Source of the DNA: Hypomyces perniciosus | Taxonomy: Eukaryota; Ascomycota; Sordariomycetes; Hypocreales; Hypocreaceae | NCBI GenBank assembly: GCA_008477525.1 | Contig: SPDT01000005.1 | Location: forward strand, 4,464,001-4,528,000 | Direction of reading: 5' to 3' | DNA: 64,000 bases | In this document: positions 48,737 through 59,033 of the stretch, piece by piece | Layout: each line of letters starts with the position of its first letter | Position numbering within the stretch: the stretch's first letter is position 1 | The notes under the pieces: model-generated | Told to the model about the DNA's origin: nothing | The model's database searches: none | What the model saw: the letters and a program-made list of their open reading frames with translations, nothing else | Position numbers and translations under genes: made by a program

Positions 48737-49116
48737 CTAGGTATTTAGCAGAGTCCCACTCGGTTTGATCTTGTAGCCCGCTTCAATCTGCTTGATTGGC
48801 AGCTCGACCTTCTTGCCGTCGACAGTCGACTGCGGAGATGATTAGTTGCAAACCACCAGAACTTTTTCGGCATGAAACCTACGGGAATCCAACTTATCTC
48901 AGACATGCATTTCGGGACGTACATTTTTGTCAATTCCTTTTTGCTGACGCTTTTACTCGATCCAAATGGGACAGAGTCTCTCCAAACCCCGCAGCATCTC
49001 GTCGCAGCTGATTTCACTGGTTTCCCATTTGATCGTTCAACGATGACCTGAACGACTATACCAACTGCCTTGATTTGCTCGATGCCCTTATTAAATAGGC
49101 CAGTTGTATATGACAC
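48737..49116 (-). CDS. 3' part of an uncertain gene (one good intron)
   Basis: On the minus strand a coding-like stretch (KGIEQIKAVGIVVQVIVERS, then KCMSEISWIP) meets a textbook 53-bp intron (48882-48830: donor GTAGGT, branch AACTAATC, acceptor CGCAG). The frame continues in phase to STVDGKKVELPIKQIEAGYK and a stop at 48737. No ATG opens this frame. Further upstream, 49306-49091 holds another protein-like frame (SPTDILAIFPVIAELALRVN) that I could not join. This is either an incomplete model or a decaying gene, and the family is unknown. Confidence 0.4.
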
Positions 49117-49306
49117 TGCTTTTCCTCATCTCATTGACTCTTAATGCCAACTCAGCAATCACGGGGAAAATAGCTAAAATATCGGTTGGAGAGTGCACAA
49201 CCACACCATGCTGCAGAGAAGGGGCCAGCTTGAAGTTGCAGTTATCCCAAGTTACAAACAGGCGTGTTGGGGTATATCTAACGTACCAACCAGTCAAATG
49301 AAGCAT

Positions 49307-50339
49307 TCCATGCGTGGACTATCTGACAGTCTATTACCACTACACTCATAAGCTATTGGTTCTCTCTTCCTCCCCCCCCCCAAAAAAAAAACAAAAAAAA
49401 CAACTTAGACATCGCATATCTTTTTTTTTGAGCATGCATAATTGAACAAGCTTGTTAGGAAGTCCCGAGATGCTATCTCGACCGGGCCGGTTCCCTTGTC
49501 ATCGGCTTCGGGCGGACCGAAGAAGAGATCCACGAATACGATATACAGAGAGTAGGTAGTAGCACTACTCTGCATGTGGTATCAGAAAAGGCATAGGGAT
49601 GGTAGTTTTGTGTGTTTAGGTCCATATCGTCCAACACGCTTGACATCCGCACAAATCACATCATGGACCAGGATGAGCAATGCCAAAATGCGACTACCCA
49701 GCTGACAACACTTCATTTGCCGCACGCAGATAATCCCTCAATTTCCTGCCCCCTCAACCCTCAGAGTCCACCAATCCTGCATCTTCTTTGGACCGAGTTT
49801 GGAAGTTTTCGGTATCCCGAAGAGTTTTCGGCATGCCGAATCTTGGGGAAAGCCGACGTCACTTGCAATTCAGAAAGCGGCAAGAGATTGGTTGGTTGGT
49901 TCAGCCGCCTTCTGGAGTCGAATCCAACTCGGATATCATCGTCTTGCCCAGGCGGAGACCGGGAAGCGGCCATGATATCCCGCCGCATGCCGAACTGAGC
50001 TGCTTGAAGAGTCGTGGTTCACATATTTGTCTATATGATATATGTCAGATCTAGCCGTTAAGCGTAACAGTTATCCATGAAGAATCCACTTAATTAAAGC
50101 TAATTAGAAACTAGGAAAATAAAGGGCGCTCGAGGCAGCCATTCTTATAATAATATAGATAGGAAATTGTGCTGTAAATACAGGTCAGGTAATAAAACAG
50201 ATAATAGCCGAATGCGAACAATGCGATAATATCAGACGATTTTACCTAGTTTACTTGTGACGATATCTGCCTTGGAGATAACATTGTTCTGTGTTTACTT
50301 TTATCATTTGCCTTCTGTCTCTGGACTGTACGCAGAACC
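49307..50339. other. Promoter region of the aminotransferase gene
   Basis: No supported gene. Homopolymer C and A runs occur near 49370-49402. Several inverted CGG/CCG triplets, including two tandem palindromes, are described separately. Confidence 0.5.
49808..49840. promoter_or_regulatory. Two tandem TTCGG-N4-CCGAA palindromes
   Basis: TTCGGTATCCCGAA (49808-49821) and TTCGGCATGCCGAA (49827-49840) are two 14-bp sites whose arms are identical inverted TTCGG/CCGAA, centres 19 bp apart. A related site with a 5-bp gap, TTCGG-GCGGA-CCGAA, lies at 49507-49521. Inverted CGG triplets with fixed gaps are the usual targets of Zn2Cys6 dimers. They lie about 0.5 kb upstream of the aminotransferase start, and a Zn2Cys6 gene follows that gene. 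Confidence 0.55.
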
Positions 50340-51758
50340 ATGGCTCCCCACCGAGACAATATGCCATCCCAAAGCACCATGTTCCCTTCAGAAACCACAG
50401 GAGCTGGTCACCTTCTTAATCGCTCTCTCATAAGCCAGCCATACATGGTAGAGTCTGCCAGCGGCATCGAACTTCATCTTGCCAATGGTCAAACCATCAT
50501 CGATGCCTGCGGTGGTGCGGCAGTTGCTAGCATTGGGCACGGGAATGACGAAGTCCACAACGCCATCATCGAGCAAGCGCACAAGGTCAGCTATGTCCAC
50601 ACGCAAACATACACTACAACAGCTGCAGAGGAGCTGGCCAACTTCGTGCTTGAAGGGAGTCCGTATGGCTTGGAGAAGGCGTTCTTTGTGAGCAGCGGCA
50701 GCGAGGCAGTTGAGTCGGCGATGAAGCTGGCCCGCCAGTATCACTTTGAGAGAAATGAGCCGCAAAGGATTCATTTCGTATCAAGAAAGCAAAGCTATCA
50801 CGGCAACACGGTCGGTGCAATGTCGGTCTCTTATAATGTGGCTCGGAAAATACCCTACCAAGGCTTCTCATACCCACATGTTTCCCATGTCACACCTCCA
50901 TTCGCCTACCGATACAAGGGTGATGGAGAATCTGACCAGGGATTCACGAAAAGGCTATTGGAAGAGATCGAAGCAGAATTCCATAGGGTCGGCCCTCAAA
51001 ATGTCATTGCGTTCATAGCAGAACCAATTATCGGTGGTACAGCTGGATGCGTCACACCCCCTCCGGGATACTTCCAGGGTGTTCGTGCGCTCTGTGATAA
51101 ATACGGCATCTTATTGATTCTAGATGAGATCATGTGTGGCACGGGTCGCTCCGGCACGTTCTTTGCTTTCGAGCAGGAGGGCATCGTTCCGGATATGGTT
51201 ACAGTCGCAAAGGGTCTTGGAGGAGGCTATGCCGCCATTGCTGGTGTCTATATCCACGGCAGAGTCATCGATGCATTTCGACAGGGTACGAACACCTTCA
51301 ACACTGGACACACATACCAGGCCCACCCAGTCTCCTGCGCTGGTGCGCTCGCAGTGCAAAAGATCATCCGACGAGACAACCTGATCGATCGCTGTTGCAG
51401 CATGGGAGCAGTTTTGGAAAAGTTCCTTCGTTCTAAACTAGGCGGATGTGAGTCTGTAGGCGACATCCGAGGACGCGGTCTTTTCTGGGCAGTGGAGTTT
51501 GTCAAAGATCGCGAGTCCAAGGAGCCTTTTGATCCAGAGATTGGGTTCGGTATCAAGGTCCAGCAAGCTGCGTTCGAGAAAGGCGTTGCGGTGTATCCTG
51601 GCGCAGGAACTGTGGACGGTGTAAGAGGAGATCATGTCTTACTGGCACCACCTTTTACCGTGACAGAAGAGACGCTTGAGACTATCTGCGATGGATTGAA
51701 GGAAGCAATCGAGTCGCAGCAGAGACTGTTCATGCCACAGGCCAAACTAATTGATTAG
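50340..51758 (+). CDS. Class III (omega) aminotransferase
   Basis: PLP enzyme that moves an amino group from an omega-amino compound such as beta-alanine, GABA or a polyamine product to a keto acid. One intronless frame of 472 codons, a normal length. Class III landmarks are SSGSEAVESAMKLARQYH (cofactor phosphate region), QSYHGNTVGAMS, LILDEIMCGTGRSG with the Asp that holds the pyridine ring, and VAKGLGGGYAAIAGVYI with the Schiff-base lysine at residue 291. Two further in-frame ATG codons lie within the first 14 codons. It stands in a row with a Zn2Cys6 regulator and an S58 aminopeptidase, which suggests catabolism of unusual amino acids. The exact amino donor is not readable from sequence. 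Confidence 0.93.
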   Translation: MAPHRDNMPSQSTMFPSETTGAGHLLNRSLISQPYMVESASGIELHLANGQTIIDACGGAAVASIGHGNDEVHNAIIEQAHKVSYVHTQTYTTTAAEELANFVLEGSPYGLEKAFFVSSGSEAVESAMKLARQYHFERNEPQRIHFVSRKQSYHGNTVGAMSVSYNVARKIPYQGFSYPHVSHVTPPFAYRYKGDGESDQGFTKRLLEEIEAEFHRVGPQNVIAFIAEPIIGGTAGCVTPPPGYFQGVRALCDKYGILLILDEIMCGTGRSGTFFAFEQEGIVPDMVTVAKGLGGGYAAIAGVYIHGRVIDAFRQGTNTFNTGHTYQAHPVSCAGALAVQKIIRRDNLIDRCCSMGAVLEKFLRSKLGGCESVGDIRGRGLFWAVEFVKDRESKEPFDPEIGFGIKVQQAAFEKGVAVYPGAGTVDGVRGDHVLLAPPFTVTEETLETICDGLKEAIESQQRLFMPQAKLID

Positions 51759-52372
51759 GCGGAGACGTTGGAATGTCTTTGCATTATCACAACAGAGGCC
51801 GGCATTGAGAGAAGGAGAACGACAGGTGGCATCTGAATGTGTCTGCCGAGGGCTGTGCTGAGATTTCATTCGATAAGAAAAGAACTTGTCGTTATTAGAT
51901 AGTGGCGGGAGGCTATAAGTCAACGAAAAACACTAGATGCTAGTACTAGAATTATAGCCCAAGTCAATACAAGGGCGAATTGGAGGACCCTGGTTCGTTC
52001 GTATTCCTCAAAGAAGCTTGTTTTTGCTTAGTAACAGGGACGACAATACTCGGCGGTACGCTGAGTAGCCGGGTGATTTGTAATATGCCGGATTTTCGTC
52101 CGTGATTTCTCTTAGACTCTTTTCCCTCCTTGTTTCCATCTTCACATACTAATCATGCCCGCGTTGAAGACTTACACTACCATCGCTACTACTTCTTAGC
52201 GAATTTAGAAGTACTGGCTTTAGCGAAGGTTTTTGCTGTTGGCCGTTGCCATTTCTAGGCTTCCGCATTTCAGGTACGCAGAGGTTGCCAGGATGATAGT
52301 TCGGCGTCAAATACTTCCCATGAGCAACAACAATTAGCAGCAGAATCGGTCAGCACAGGTGAGTCCAGAGCT
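51759..52372. other. Spacer between aminotransferase and regulator
   Basis: 3' flank of the aminotransferase and promoter of the regulator. No gene seen. Confidence 0.5.
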
Positions 52373-54664
52373 ATGGAGGGAGTCATGCGAATACGATCCA
52401 GCATAGCCTGTATGCGGTGTAGGAAATCCAAGATCAAATGCGACAATACTGGACGTCTGGACATACCCTGTGAGAACTGCACCAAGAGTGGCCACGAATG
52501 CGTTTGGCCAGGGCCAACACCTCTGCCGCCTAAAAGGTCACAGACTTCATCTACAACTCATCACAATACGGATGCCGGTCCCAGTAGGAAGAGGCTTAAA
52601 AGGCCCGGAAATGCCACACGGCAAGACTGCTCTCAGGATACCGAGGACATTCTCATTACTCGGCGCATCGACAGAGGCCTGTGGGATAAGATACTGGTGA
52701 CATACCAACACCACTTCTCCACAGAGCTTCCTTTTCTTCACATCCCGACGCTCAAGAATAGGATCTATAACTTGAGTACGGACAAGAATCCCGTACCTCC
52801 TGATGTTCATCTTGTTCTCCTAGGACTTCTAGCTTTGACTGGACGGTACCACCCAGAGCTCATCAAGTATACCGAATATCCCCCAAAAGATGGCCTCGAG
52901 TCTCAAAGTGGTCGCAATGCGATGACAGAGGCAGCCGCTGTGGCCGACTATTTTGCAAGGGCTCTAGACAGGGCTTTGGGGTCTTTTGTGACGATGGCTA
53001 CTGTAGGATCGGTTGAGCGTGTCCAGGCTTTGCTAATGCTTGGTCTCTATGAGTGGATATCTCCGAATCATGAAGGCCTAAGGGCTTGGATGCTCATCGG
53101 TGCAGCAGGTCGCATGGCCCAGGCGCTCAAACTCGGCTACGAAGTCAAACCCGGCTCTGACAACAAGCATCTCCATCCATCGGACGAGGAATTTATTGTG
53201 GATTGTGAAGTTAGGCGTCGGACAATGTTTAGCTGTTTCATTTTCGACCGCCTTGTTTCTTGCGGCAAAGAACGAGCGTCATTCATTCGGCCCGAGGATC
53301 TTTACATCCAGTTACCATGCGCAAAGGAAGACTTTGAGTTGAGTCGCCGAGTCATCACAGGTTCTCTCTCAGTTGACAGTCATGGATCGCGAAAAGTTCC
53401 CAATCCAAACGTGCTCAGCCGGTTCATACAATTGGTCGATCTATGGGGTCACATATCACAATATAGCAACTCCGGTGGTCGGTTCACGGAGAAAGATGTG
53501 CCTCCATGGAGCCATGAATCCAAGTTTTTCCAGTTGCGTCGCCAAATAGAGGATTTCAGCGAGCTACTCGAGACTCCTGGAACCTTTCTAAGTCTGAGTC
53601 CATCCAATTACTTCAGACACGAGAATTGCTCTGGCACATACATTATCCTCCACATGTTGCTGTCACTTTGCAAAGTCATGCTCCATCGCGAATACATACC
53701 CTTTATCGCCATCAAATGCGACAAGCCAAGCGGTCCATTAGATGAGCCTACTTTTCCTCCCGACATTGTTCCTCTGGGCTTCTGGGAAGACAGCGCTAGG
53801 GAACTTTTCAAGGCTAACAGGACCGTTGTTGATCTCATCCAGCTTTGTGGCGAAAAGCTTCCTCATTCACCCCTTGTTGCATTCGTCGTCTACACTGCAT
53901 CATTCGATAGCATTTACGCGCGGCACTTCCCTCATATGGACATCGAACATGCGATTGTCAGTAAAGAGGATATGCAGAACGCAGGCACAGAACTGAAGCC
54001 TAATAGCGCCTCGATTGGCGTCACCAAAATTACCTTTGAGGCTCTTACCGAACTCGCCAAATATTCGGGGGTTGCATCAGCTTTCGTTGCGAGGTTCAAA
54101 GAAGTGGACCAATACTTTGTATCTTTGATTCAGGACTACCGTCGTAATCTCGAACAGCGTGGCTCTTCTGCTCATCACCATGGCGGCGCTGAAAGACTCA
54201 GCATCCGCATGGGCGGCAATACAGGTGGTCTTGAGGAGTGGGTAGAACGATCCGAGAGCATGGTCGGCAATAGTTCCATCATAAAAGAAAGCGACCTTCC
54301 TATCACACCCACACATCAAGTCCGCATTCCAGGACTGAGGTCATTGGTGTCTGGTGAGCGATCTCACACCAATACTCCAAACCTTCAAATGCGAACGCCG
54401 TTGAGAAAATCGCCATCACTTCCTGCTGACCACCAGGCCGGCCATTCTTCTAGCCAGGTCACTCCAGGGCTGGTAGACAATGGGGTTGTCGGCACTATAG
54501 GACAATCGTCCCCGCTCTCTGTTCACACAGCTCAAGAAATGAGCGACAATCCCATCCTTTTAGAAGATGGCCTAGACTGGAGTTGGGCATACCTTCATGA
54601 TATGTATATGGGTAGTGTATACATAGACCCAGTAGATCTTAGTCCTGAGAATTTGAGCCAGTGA
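52373..54664 (+). CDS. Zn2Cys6 transcription factor with fungal regulator domain
   Basis: Nuclear regulator of 763 codons in one exon. The zinc cluster starts almost at the N-terminus: Cys 13, 16, 23, 33, 36 and 43 (CX2CX6CX9CX2CX6C), with basic residues CRKSKIKC. The middle contains the fungal-specific regulator domain with LMLGLYEWIS and VRRRTMFSCFIFDRLVSCGKE. The Ser/Thr-rich C-terminal 150 residues end in an acidic Trp-containing segment (LLEDGLDWSWAYLHDMYM) that may activate transcription. It lies between the aminotransferase and the S58 aminopeptidase, ending about 80 bp from the latter's stop (tail to tail), which makes both candidate targets. Confidence 0.93.
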   Translation: MEGVMRIRSSIACMRCRKSKIKCDNTGRLDIPCENCTKSGHECVWPGPTPLPPKRSQTSSTTHHNTDAGPSRKRLKRPGNATRQDCSQDTEDILITRRIDRGLWDKILVTYQHHFSTELPFLHIPTLKNRIYNLSTDKNPVPPDVHLVLLGLLALTGRYHPELIKYTEYPPKDGLESQSGRNAMTEAAAVADYFARALDRALGSFVTMATVGSVERVQALLMLGLYEWISPNHEGLRAWMLIGAAGRMAQALKLGYEVKPGSDNKHLHPSDEEFIVDCEVRRRTMFSCFIFDRLVSCGKERASFIRPEDLYIQLPCAKEDFELSRRVITGSLSVDSHGSRKVPNPNVLSRFIQLVDLWGHISQYSNSGGRFTEKDVPPWSHESKFFQLRRQIEDFSELLETPGTFLSLSPSNYFRHENCSGTYIILHMLLSLCKVMLHREYIPFIAIKCDKPSGPLDEPTFPPDIVPLGFWEDSARELFKANRTVVDLIQLCGEKLPHSPLVAFVVYTASFDSIYARHFPHMDIEHAIVSKEDMQNAGTELKPNSASIGVTKITFEALTELAKYSGVASAFVARFKEVDQYFVSLIQDYRRNLEQRGSSAHHHGGAERLSIRMGGNTGGLEEWVERSESMVGNSSIIKESDLPITPTHQVRIPGLRSLVSGERSHTNTPNLQMRTPLRKSPSLPADHQAGHSSSQVTPGLVDNGVVGTIGQSSPLSVHTAQEMSDNPILLEDGLDWSWAYLHDMYMGSVYIDPVDLSPENLSQ

Positions 54665-54742
54665 AGTTCTTGATGCTGTGTCGAGGGAGATTTGCATTGT
54701 CAATTTTCCACAATGGAAGCCTGTTCAATATAGTAGGGCTGT

Positions 54743-55906
54743 TTAAATCTTTGCTGACTCCAACCTCTTGCCCACAATCTGCTTCACCTTGTCCAAATCC
54801 AAAGCCTCTACTGTTCTTCCTTTAAACCCTTTCAGAGTTGTCGCCATGCACAGGGCGTTGTATATCGCCTCCTCAGTTGCATCCGCCGCCGCTTCAAACA
54901 CACCATCGATGGTACCATTGTCCAGTATCTCTACTGTCCTTGGCAACGGCTTCAAAGGATCCGCACCACCCGCGACAACTGACAGTGGGATCTCGGCAGC
55001 CGTGGAAAATGCTAAAAAGATGTCTCCCGAAGTGTTGCTCCCATAGCCACCAACCTTGGCCAAGCCAACAGTGGCACGTTTTGCTACGCGCTGGAGCTGG
55101 ATAGGCGACAGAGGCACGTCCGTCGCAATGACGATGATGATGCTCCCATCTTTGCGAGGCTCGTTAGCTGTGGCTTCAGGTCCCAAGTTTGAAGAAGCTT
55201 CCGACTTGAGGATTCGCCCAACAGGAACACCCGCAATGTGCAGGTTCTCTGTCGTTCCGTAATTTGCCTGGACCAAGACTCCGACTGTGTATGACTTTGG
55301 GTTTCCCTGCACGTCAAATCCCTGAACGACTCGACTGCTCGAGCCTGTTCCGCCTTTAAATCGATGACATATCATTCCAGTTCCGCCTCCTGTATTCCCC
55401 TCCAGGACACGGTCCGAGGACGCAGTCTGAATGCCCTTGATAACATGTTCCGGTGTCACAGCGAATCGGCTTGTGTCATACAAGTATCCGTCATAGGTCT
55501 CTGCAACAAGCGGGACGATGAATAAGTCCATGTCCCCTTCATCATTGGTGTGATGTCGACACGCATACTCCAAGATGCCTCGATACGCATCGCCGACACC
55601 TGAGGTTCCCGTGAGAATGATGGGCGTGGTAAGCAAGCCCGTTTCCTCGATCCAGTGCGAGCTTGTCATCTCTCCGCAGCCGTTAAACCTGAAAATGCCG
55701 GCATGCGAGGAAAATTCGAACCAATTCTGTCGCGGGAGGATTGTAGTGACGCCGGTATTGACATCTGGGTCTGTCTGGATGGATTGCGTGCTGACCAAAA
55801 CGCCGGGCACGTCGGTGATGGAATTGAGGGGACCTGTTGGCCATTTGCCGAGGTGTATCTGGGGGAAGATGTCGCGAAGTCGCGCTCGTCCATTGGTAGA
55901 AGACAT
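54743..55906 (-). CDS. S58 family (DmpA-type) aminopeptidase
   Basis: N-terminal-nucleophile hydrolase; DmpA releases L-Ala, D-Ala or Gly residues, and relatives such as BapA cleave beta-amino-acid peptides. A single exon of 387 codons, close to the 375 of DmpA. Landmarks are NSITDVPGVLVSTQSI, FRFNGCGEMTSSHWIEETG, EGNTGGGTGMICHRFKGGTG, VLVQANYG, and GGYGSNTSGDIFLAFST, which holds the region of self-cleavage and the nucleophilic Ser. No signal peptide, so probably cytosolic. It is convergent with the Zn2Cys6 regulator. With the omega-aminotransferase it could hydrolyse and then deaminate beta- or D-amino-acid peptides; this is inference from family chemistry. Confidence 0.92.
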   Translation of the reverse strand: MSSTNGRARLRDIFPQIHLGKWPTGPLNSITDVPGVLVSTQSIQTDPDVNTGVTTILPRQNWFEFSSHAGIFRFNGCGEMTSSHWIEETGLLTTPIILTGTSGVGDAYRGILEYACRHHTNDEGDMDLFIVPLVAETYDGYLYDTSRFAVTPEHVIKGIQTASSDRVLEGNTGGGTGMICHRFKGGTGSSSRVVQGFDVQGNPKSYTVGVLVQANYGTTENLHIAGVPVGRILKSEASSNLGPEATANEPRKDGSIIIVIATDVPLSPIQLQRVAKRATVGLAKVGGYGSNTSGDIFLAFSTAAEIPLSVVAGGADPLKPLPRTVEILDNGTIDGVFEAAADATEEAIYNALCMATTLKGFKGRTVEALDLDKVKQIVGKRLESAKI

Positions 55907-57346
55907 TGCGATGAGGGATTGCTATTTTTTTCAACAGAAGCAGCTTCAATTAATCAATGGCTGGGATGAGAAAAAGGGCTATGGCTCCTACGTAATACCT
56001 GAAGAAACGCGCGTTCATCGCCACAGTAGAAGCTAGAAGGGAGTTTATATAAGATAACAAAAACAAGTTATTTTATTACATAGGAGCGAATAATGGTTCA
56101 GACAACTATAGTTTCAAAGTATTATAACTAAAATAAACATAATATTTAATACTTTAATAGTTTTTAGGTAGCTATAAAGGAGCTAGGGTGCTAGAGATTA
56201 TTTATTTTAACTTTTAGTATTACAATTAAATAATCCGCAGTATCTTTTATATATTAGTACTAACCGCTTTATGGTTCTATCAGCCGTGCTACCGAACGTG
56301 TGGGTGTGGTTTGTGTGTGTTTTCCCCCGACAAACTCCGAGTCGCAAATCTTGCGTGAAATCTGCAGGCAAGAAAGCATGACTTTGGATACATATAAGTG
56401 AAAGCGAATAATGGTGGGTATATGTCAGCAAATACAGAGTAGAGCTCAAGCACTACTGAGCTTTTGATGCGCAGACGCTCCGCATTCCCGAATCCCGAGT
56501 GCCGGTCTCTTCACTTGCTTTCACAAACCGAGGTTCTATTTTTCTTATTGCTCGTATCTACGAAGTACTTTTTTTTTTTTTTTACTTCAAAGTCCGGACG
56601 CGGCACGGAGCGGCTGAATCGGGTCAGCCTCTCCGCACAAATGCTCACTCAGCCTCAGAAACCAGCACCATCATATCACCTTCACGATACTACATATACT
56701 GCGCGTACGAAGTAGTGGTTCATAGAATAATAAAGCTGCTTTCATAAATTAGCCCTAAACACACACCAACTGTTACCATTGTTGTCCCGGATCCGGATAA
56801 GAGATCCGCGATCGCCGTGAGACGCGGGATGCTAGATACTATTAACCGTAAATCCGGAGCTCCACTCCGCCGAGTTGAATTTTACGTAGTGCTGCTATCT
56901 ACTCCGTAGGTTGTTGCATTACATATATCCACTCTCCTCCGCCAGCATTGCAGCATCTGTACAAACGCCCTGCGGCGTCTCGTGCAAGTCGTTATGTACT
57001 TGTGTTTCCATTGTGTTCGATATAGAGCTTTAAGACTACAATGAGTGGATATTTAGGAGAATTATAACGTCACCTATTCTCGCCACAGCATCCTCTTGGA
57101 CCAGACTGATCCGGGAGGGCTAAAAAGCCCGGAGTGGGCCTCGAGTCGACTCCGAGTTACCACCGAGTCTGATCGGAATGACTCGATGATCCGCGAATTC
57201 GCTCATCGCAACTTTTTGCCAGACTCTCATCATCACTCATTGCTCTCGCGCACAGCCTCGACTCAACTCAAGGCGTGCTCTCCCTTGTATCATAATTAGA
57301 ACCCGACTTCAACACTCTAGCAACTTGAAAAGGCAGCCTATTAACC
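55907..57346. other. Spacer between divergent genes
   Basis: Promoters of the S58 peptidase (minus) and purU (plus). It contains a T14 run near 56571, and TACGAAGTA/TACTCCGTA words near 56559, 56706 and 56900. No supported gene. Confidence 0.5.
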
Positions 57347-58379
57347 ATGTCTACCGATCACATTCTCACGCTGTCCTGTCCGGACAAGCCGGGCATCGTC
57401 CACGCTGTCACCGGCATCTTCGCCCAGAAAGGCCACAACATCTTGGACCTGCAGCAGTTCTCCGATCGAGCGGCCGACCACTTCTTCATGCGTGTGCACT
57501 TTGGACCATCGCCTGACCAGCCCGATGCCGCATCAACAGCACACCTCGAGCCGTTGTTCCAGGACCTGGCCACCTCATACACCATGAAGTACAATTTCCG
57601 CCCAGTCACGCGCAAGACGCGCGTTCTCATCATGGTCTCCAAGATTGGTCATTGTTTGAATGATCTGCTTTTCCGCATGAAGGCGGGGCAGCTCAGCATT
57701 GAGGTGTGTACTCTTTTTGGTAGTATCCGAATGACTTGTGCAGGATACATCCTTTTCATCATGGTTATGCATCTATATTGTAGCATTCCCTGACTGGGCC
57801 AAACCCGTATAAAAGATGTATCGTACGAGTACGTTGTAAATACTACAATGGGCTAATCATGATCACTCATAGGTCCCCATCATCGTGTCTAACCACTCAG
57901 ACTATGAGACCCTAGCTCGCAGCTATGGCATCGAATTCCACCACCTGCCTGTAACCAAGGACACTAAGCTCGCGCAGGAAGCTAAGGTGCTCGAGCTCAT
58001 CAAGCAGCACAACATTGAGCTCGTCGTCCTCGCGCGCTACATGCAGGTCCTCTCCCCCAGCATGTGCTCCGCCATGTCCGGCAAGATCATCAACATCCAC
58101 CACAGCTTCCTGCCATCGTTCAAGGGCGCGAAGCCCTACCATCAGGCCTTTGAGCGCGGCGTCAAGATCATCGGCGCGACGGCACACTTTGTCACGGCGG
58201 ATCTGGACGAGGGCCCGATTATTGAGCAGCGAGTGGCGAGAGTCGATCACAGCATGGATCCCAAGGCTTTATCAGAGGAGGGGTCGAATGTTGAGAGCCA
58301 GGTGTTGGCTGCAGCTGTAAGATGGTATGCCGAGGGAAAGGTCTTCCTGAACGGACCAAAAACTGTGGTATTTAACTAG
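57347..58379 (+). CDS. purU: Formyltetrahydrofolate deformylase
   Basis: Hydrolyses 10-formyltetrahydrofolate to formate and tetrahydrofolate, balancing the one-carbon pool. Two exons (57347-57703, 57873-58379) give about 287 residues, the normal length. The N-terminal ACT domain starts LTLSCPDKPGIVHAVTGIFA. The formyltransferase domain carries the catalytic Asn and His in INIHHSFLPSFKGAKPYHQA and the Asp in HFVTADLDEGPII. The 169-bp intron falls at the domain junction. The start ATG follows an A-rich leader. PurU is mainly bacterial but occurs in many filamentous fungi. No nearby gene belongs to the same pathway. Confidence 0.95.
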
Positions 58380-59033
58380 ACAAATGTGAAACAGACGAAC
58401 TACTCATACACTTACTCGTAGGTACAAATTAGCAAGGCTCCCTCCGTGTGTTCACTTCGGCTGCCAAGTCCTAATTACCTCGACGTGGTTGTCACACAAC
58501 ATGTGCGGCTTTTTCGTTATGTTATACGACTGATACCTGAATTGTTCAGACCAACCAACAATTCTTCCTATTGTCAGAGAGATGCCACTTTCCACCCCAC
58601 GGTCCGAAAGGGGGGGAAGCGACCGTCAAGGATGTAACAGTAAAAGTTCCTTATTAGTCTCTAGGGCTAGCGAAGAGCCGAGATTACTCACAGGTGGCTG
58701 TTGGCTTCGGATCTGGCCTGCTCCGGGTCGTCGCCAGCGAATCAGCTAGAGGATCAGCAACTACAATGTGTTGGCGCTCACTATGTTATGTTACCCCGAT
58801 GCTGCTGTGTATGGTAGTAATGCATGTGCCTTTGGTTTGGGAAATGCCCGATGTCTCAGATTATGGATCAAACGAGTACATAGGAGTAGTACTCCCTACG
58901 TGGAGAATCCAGTGGCGGTGATATCCCTCCCTACCTCATCCCTTTCCTCCCTAATATCAACTTTACATCAAACAGTGGGAAAATCTCCCTTATTTTCATC
59001 CTTTCTGATCAGTTACCCCCTGTATCCGTAACA
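58380..59033. other. Spacer, no gene seen
   Basis: 3' flank of purU and promoter of the sulfotransferase-like gene. Confidence 0.45.
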
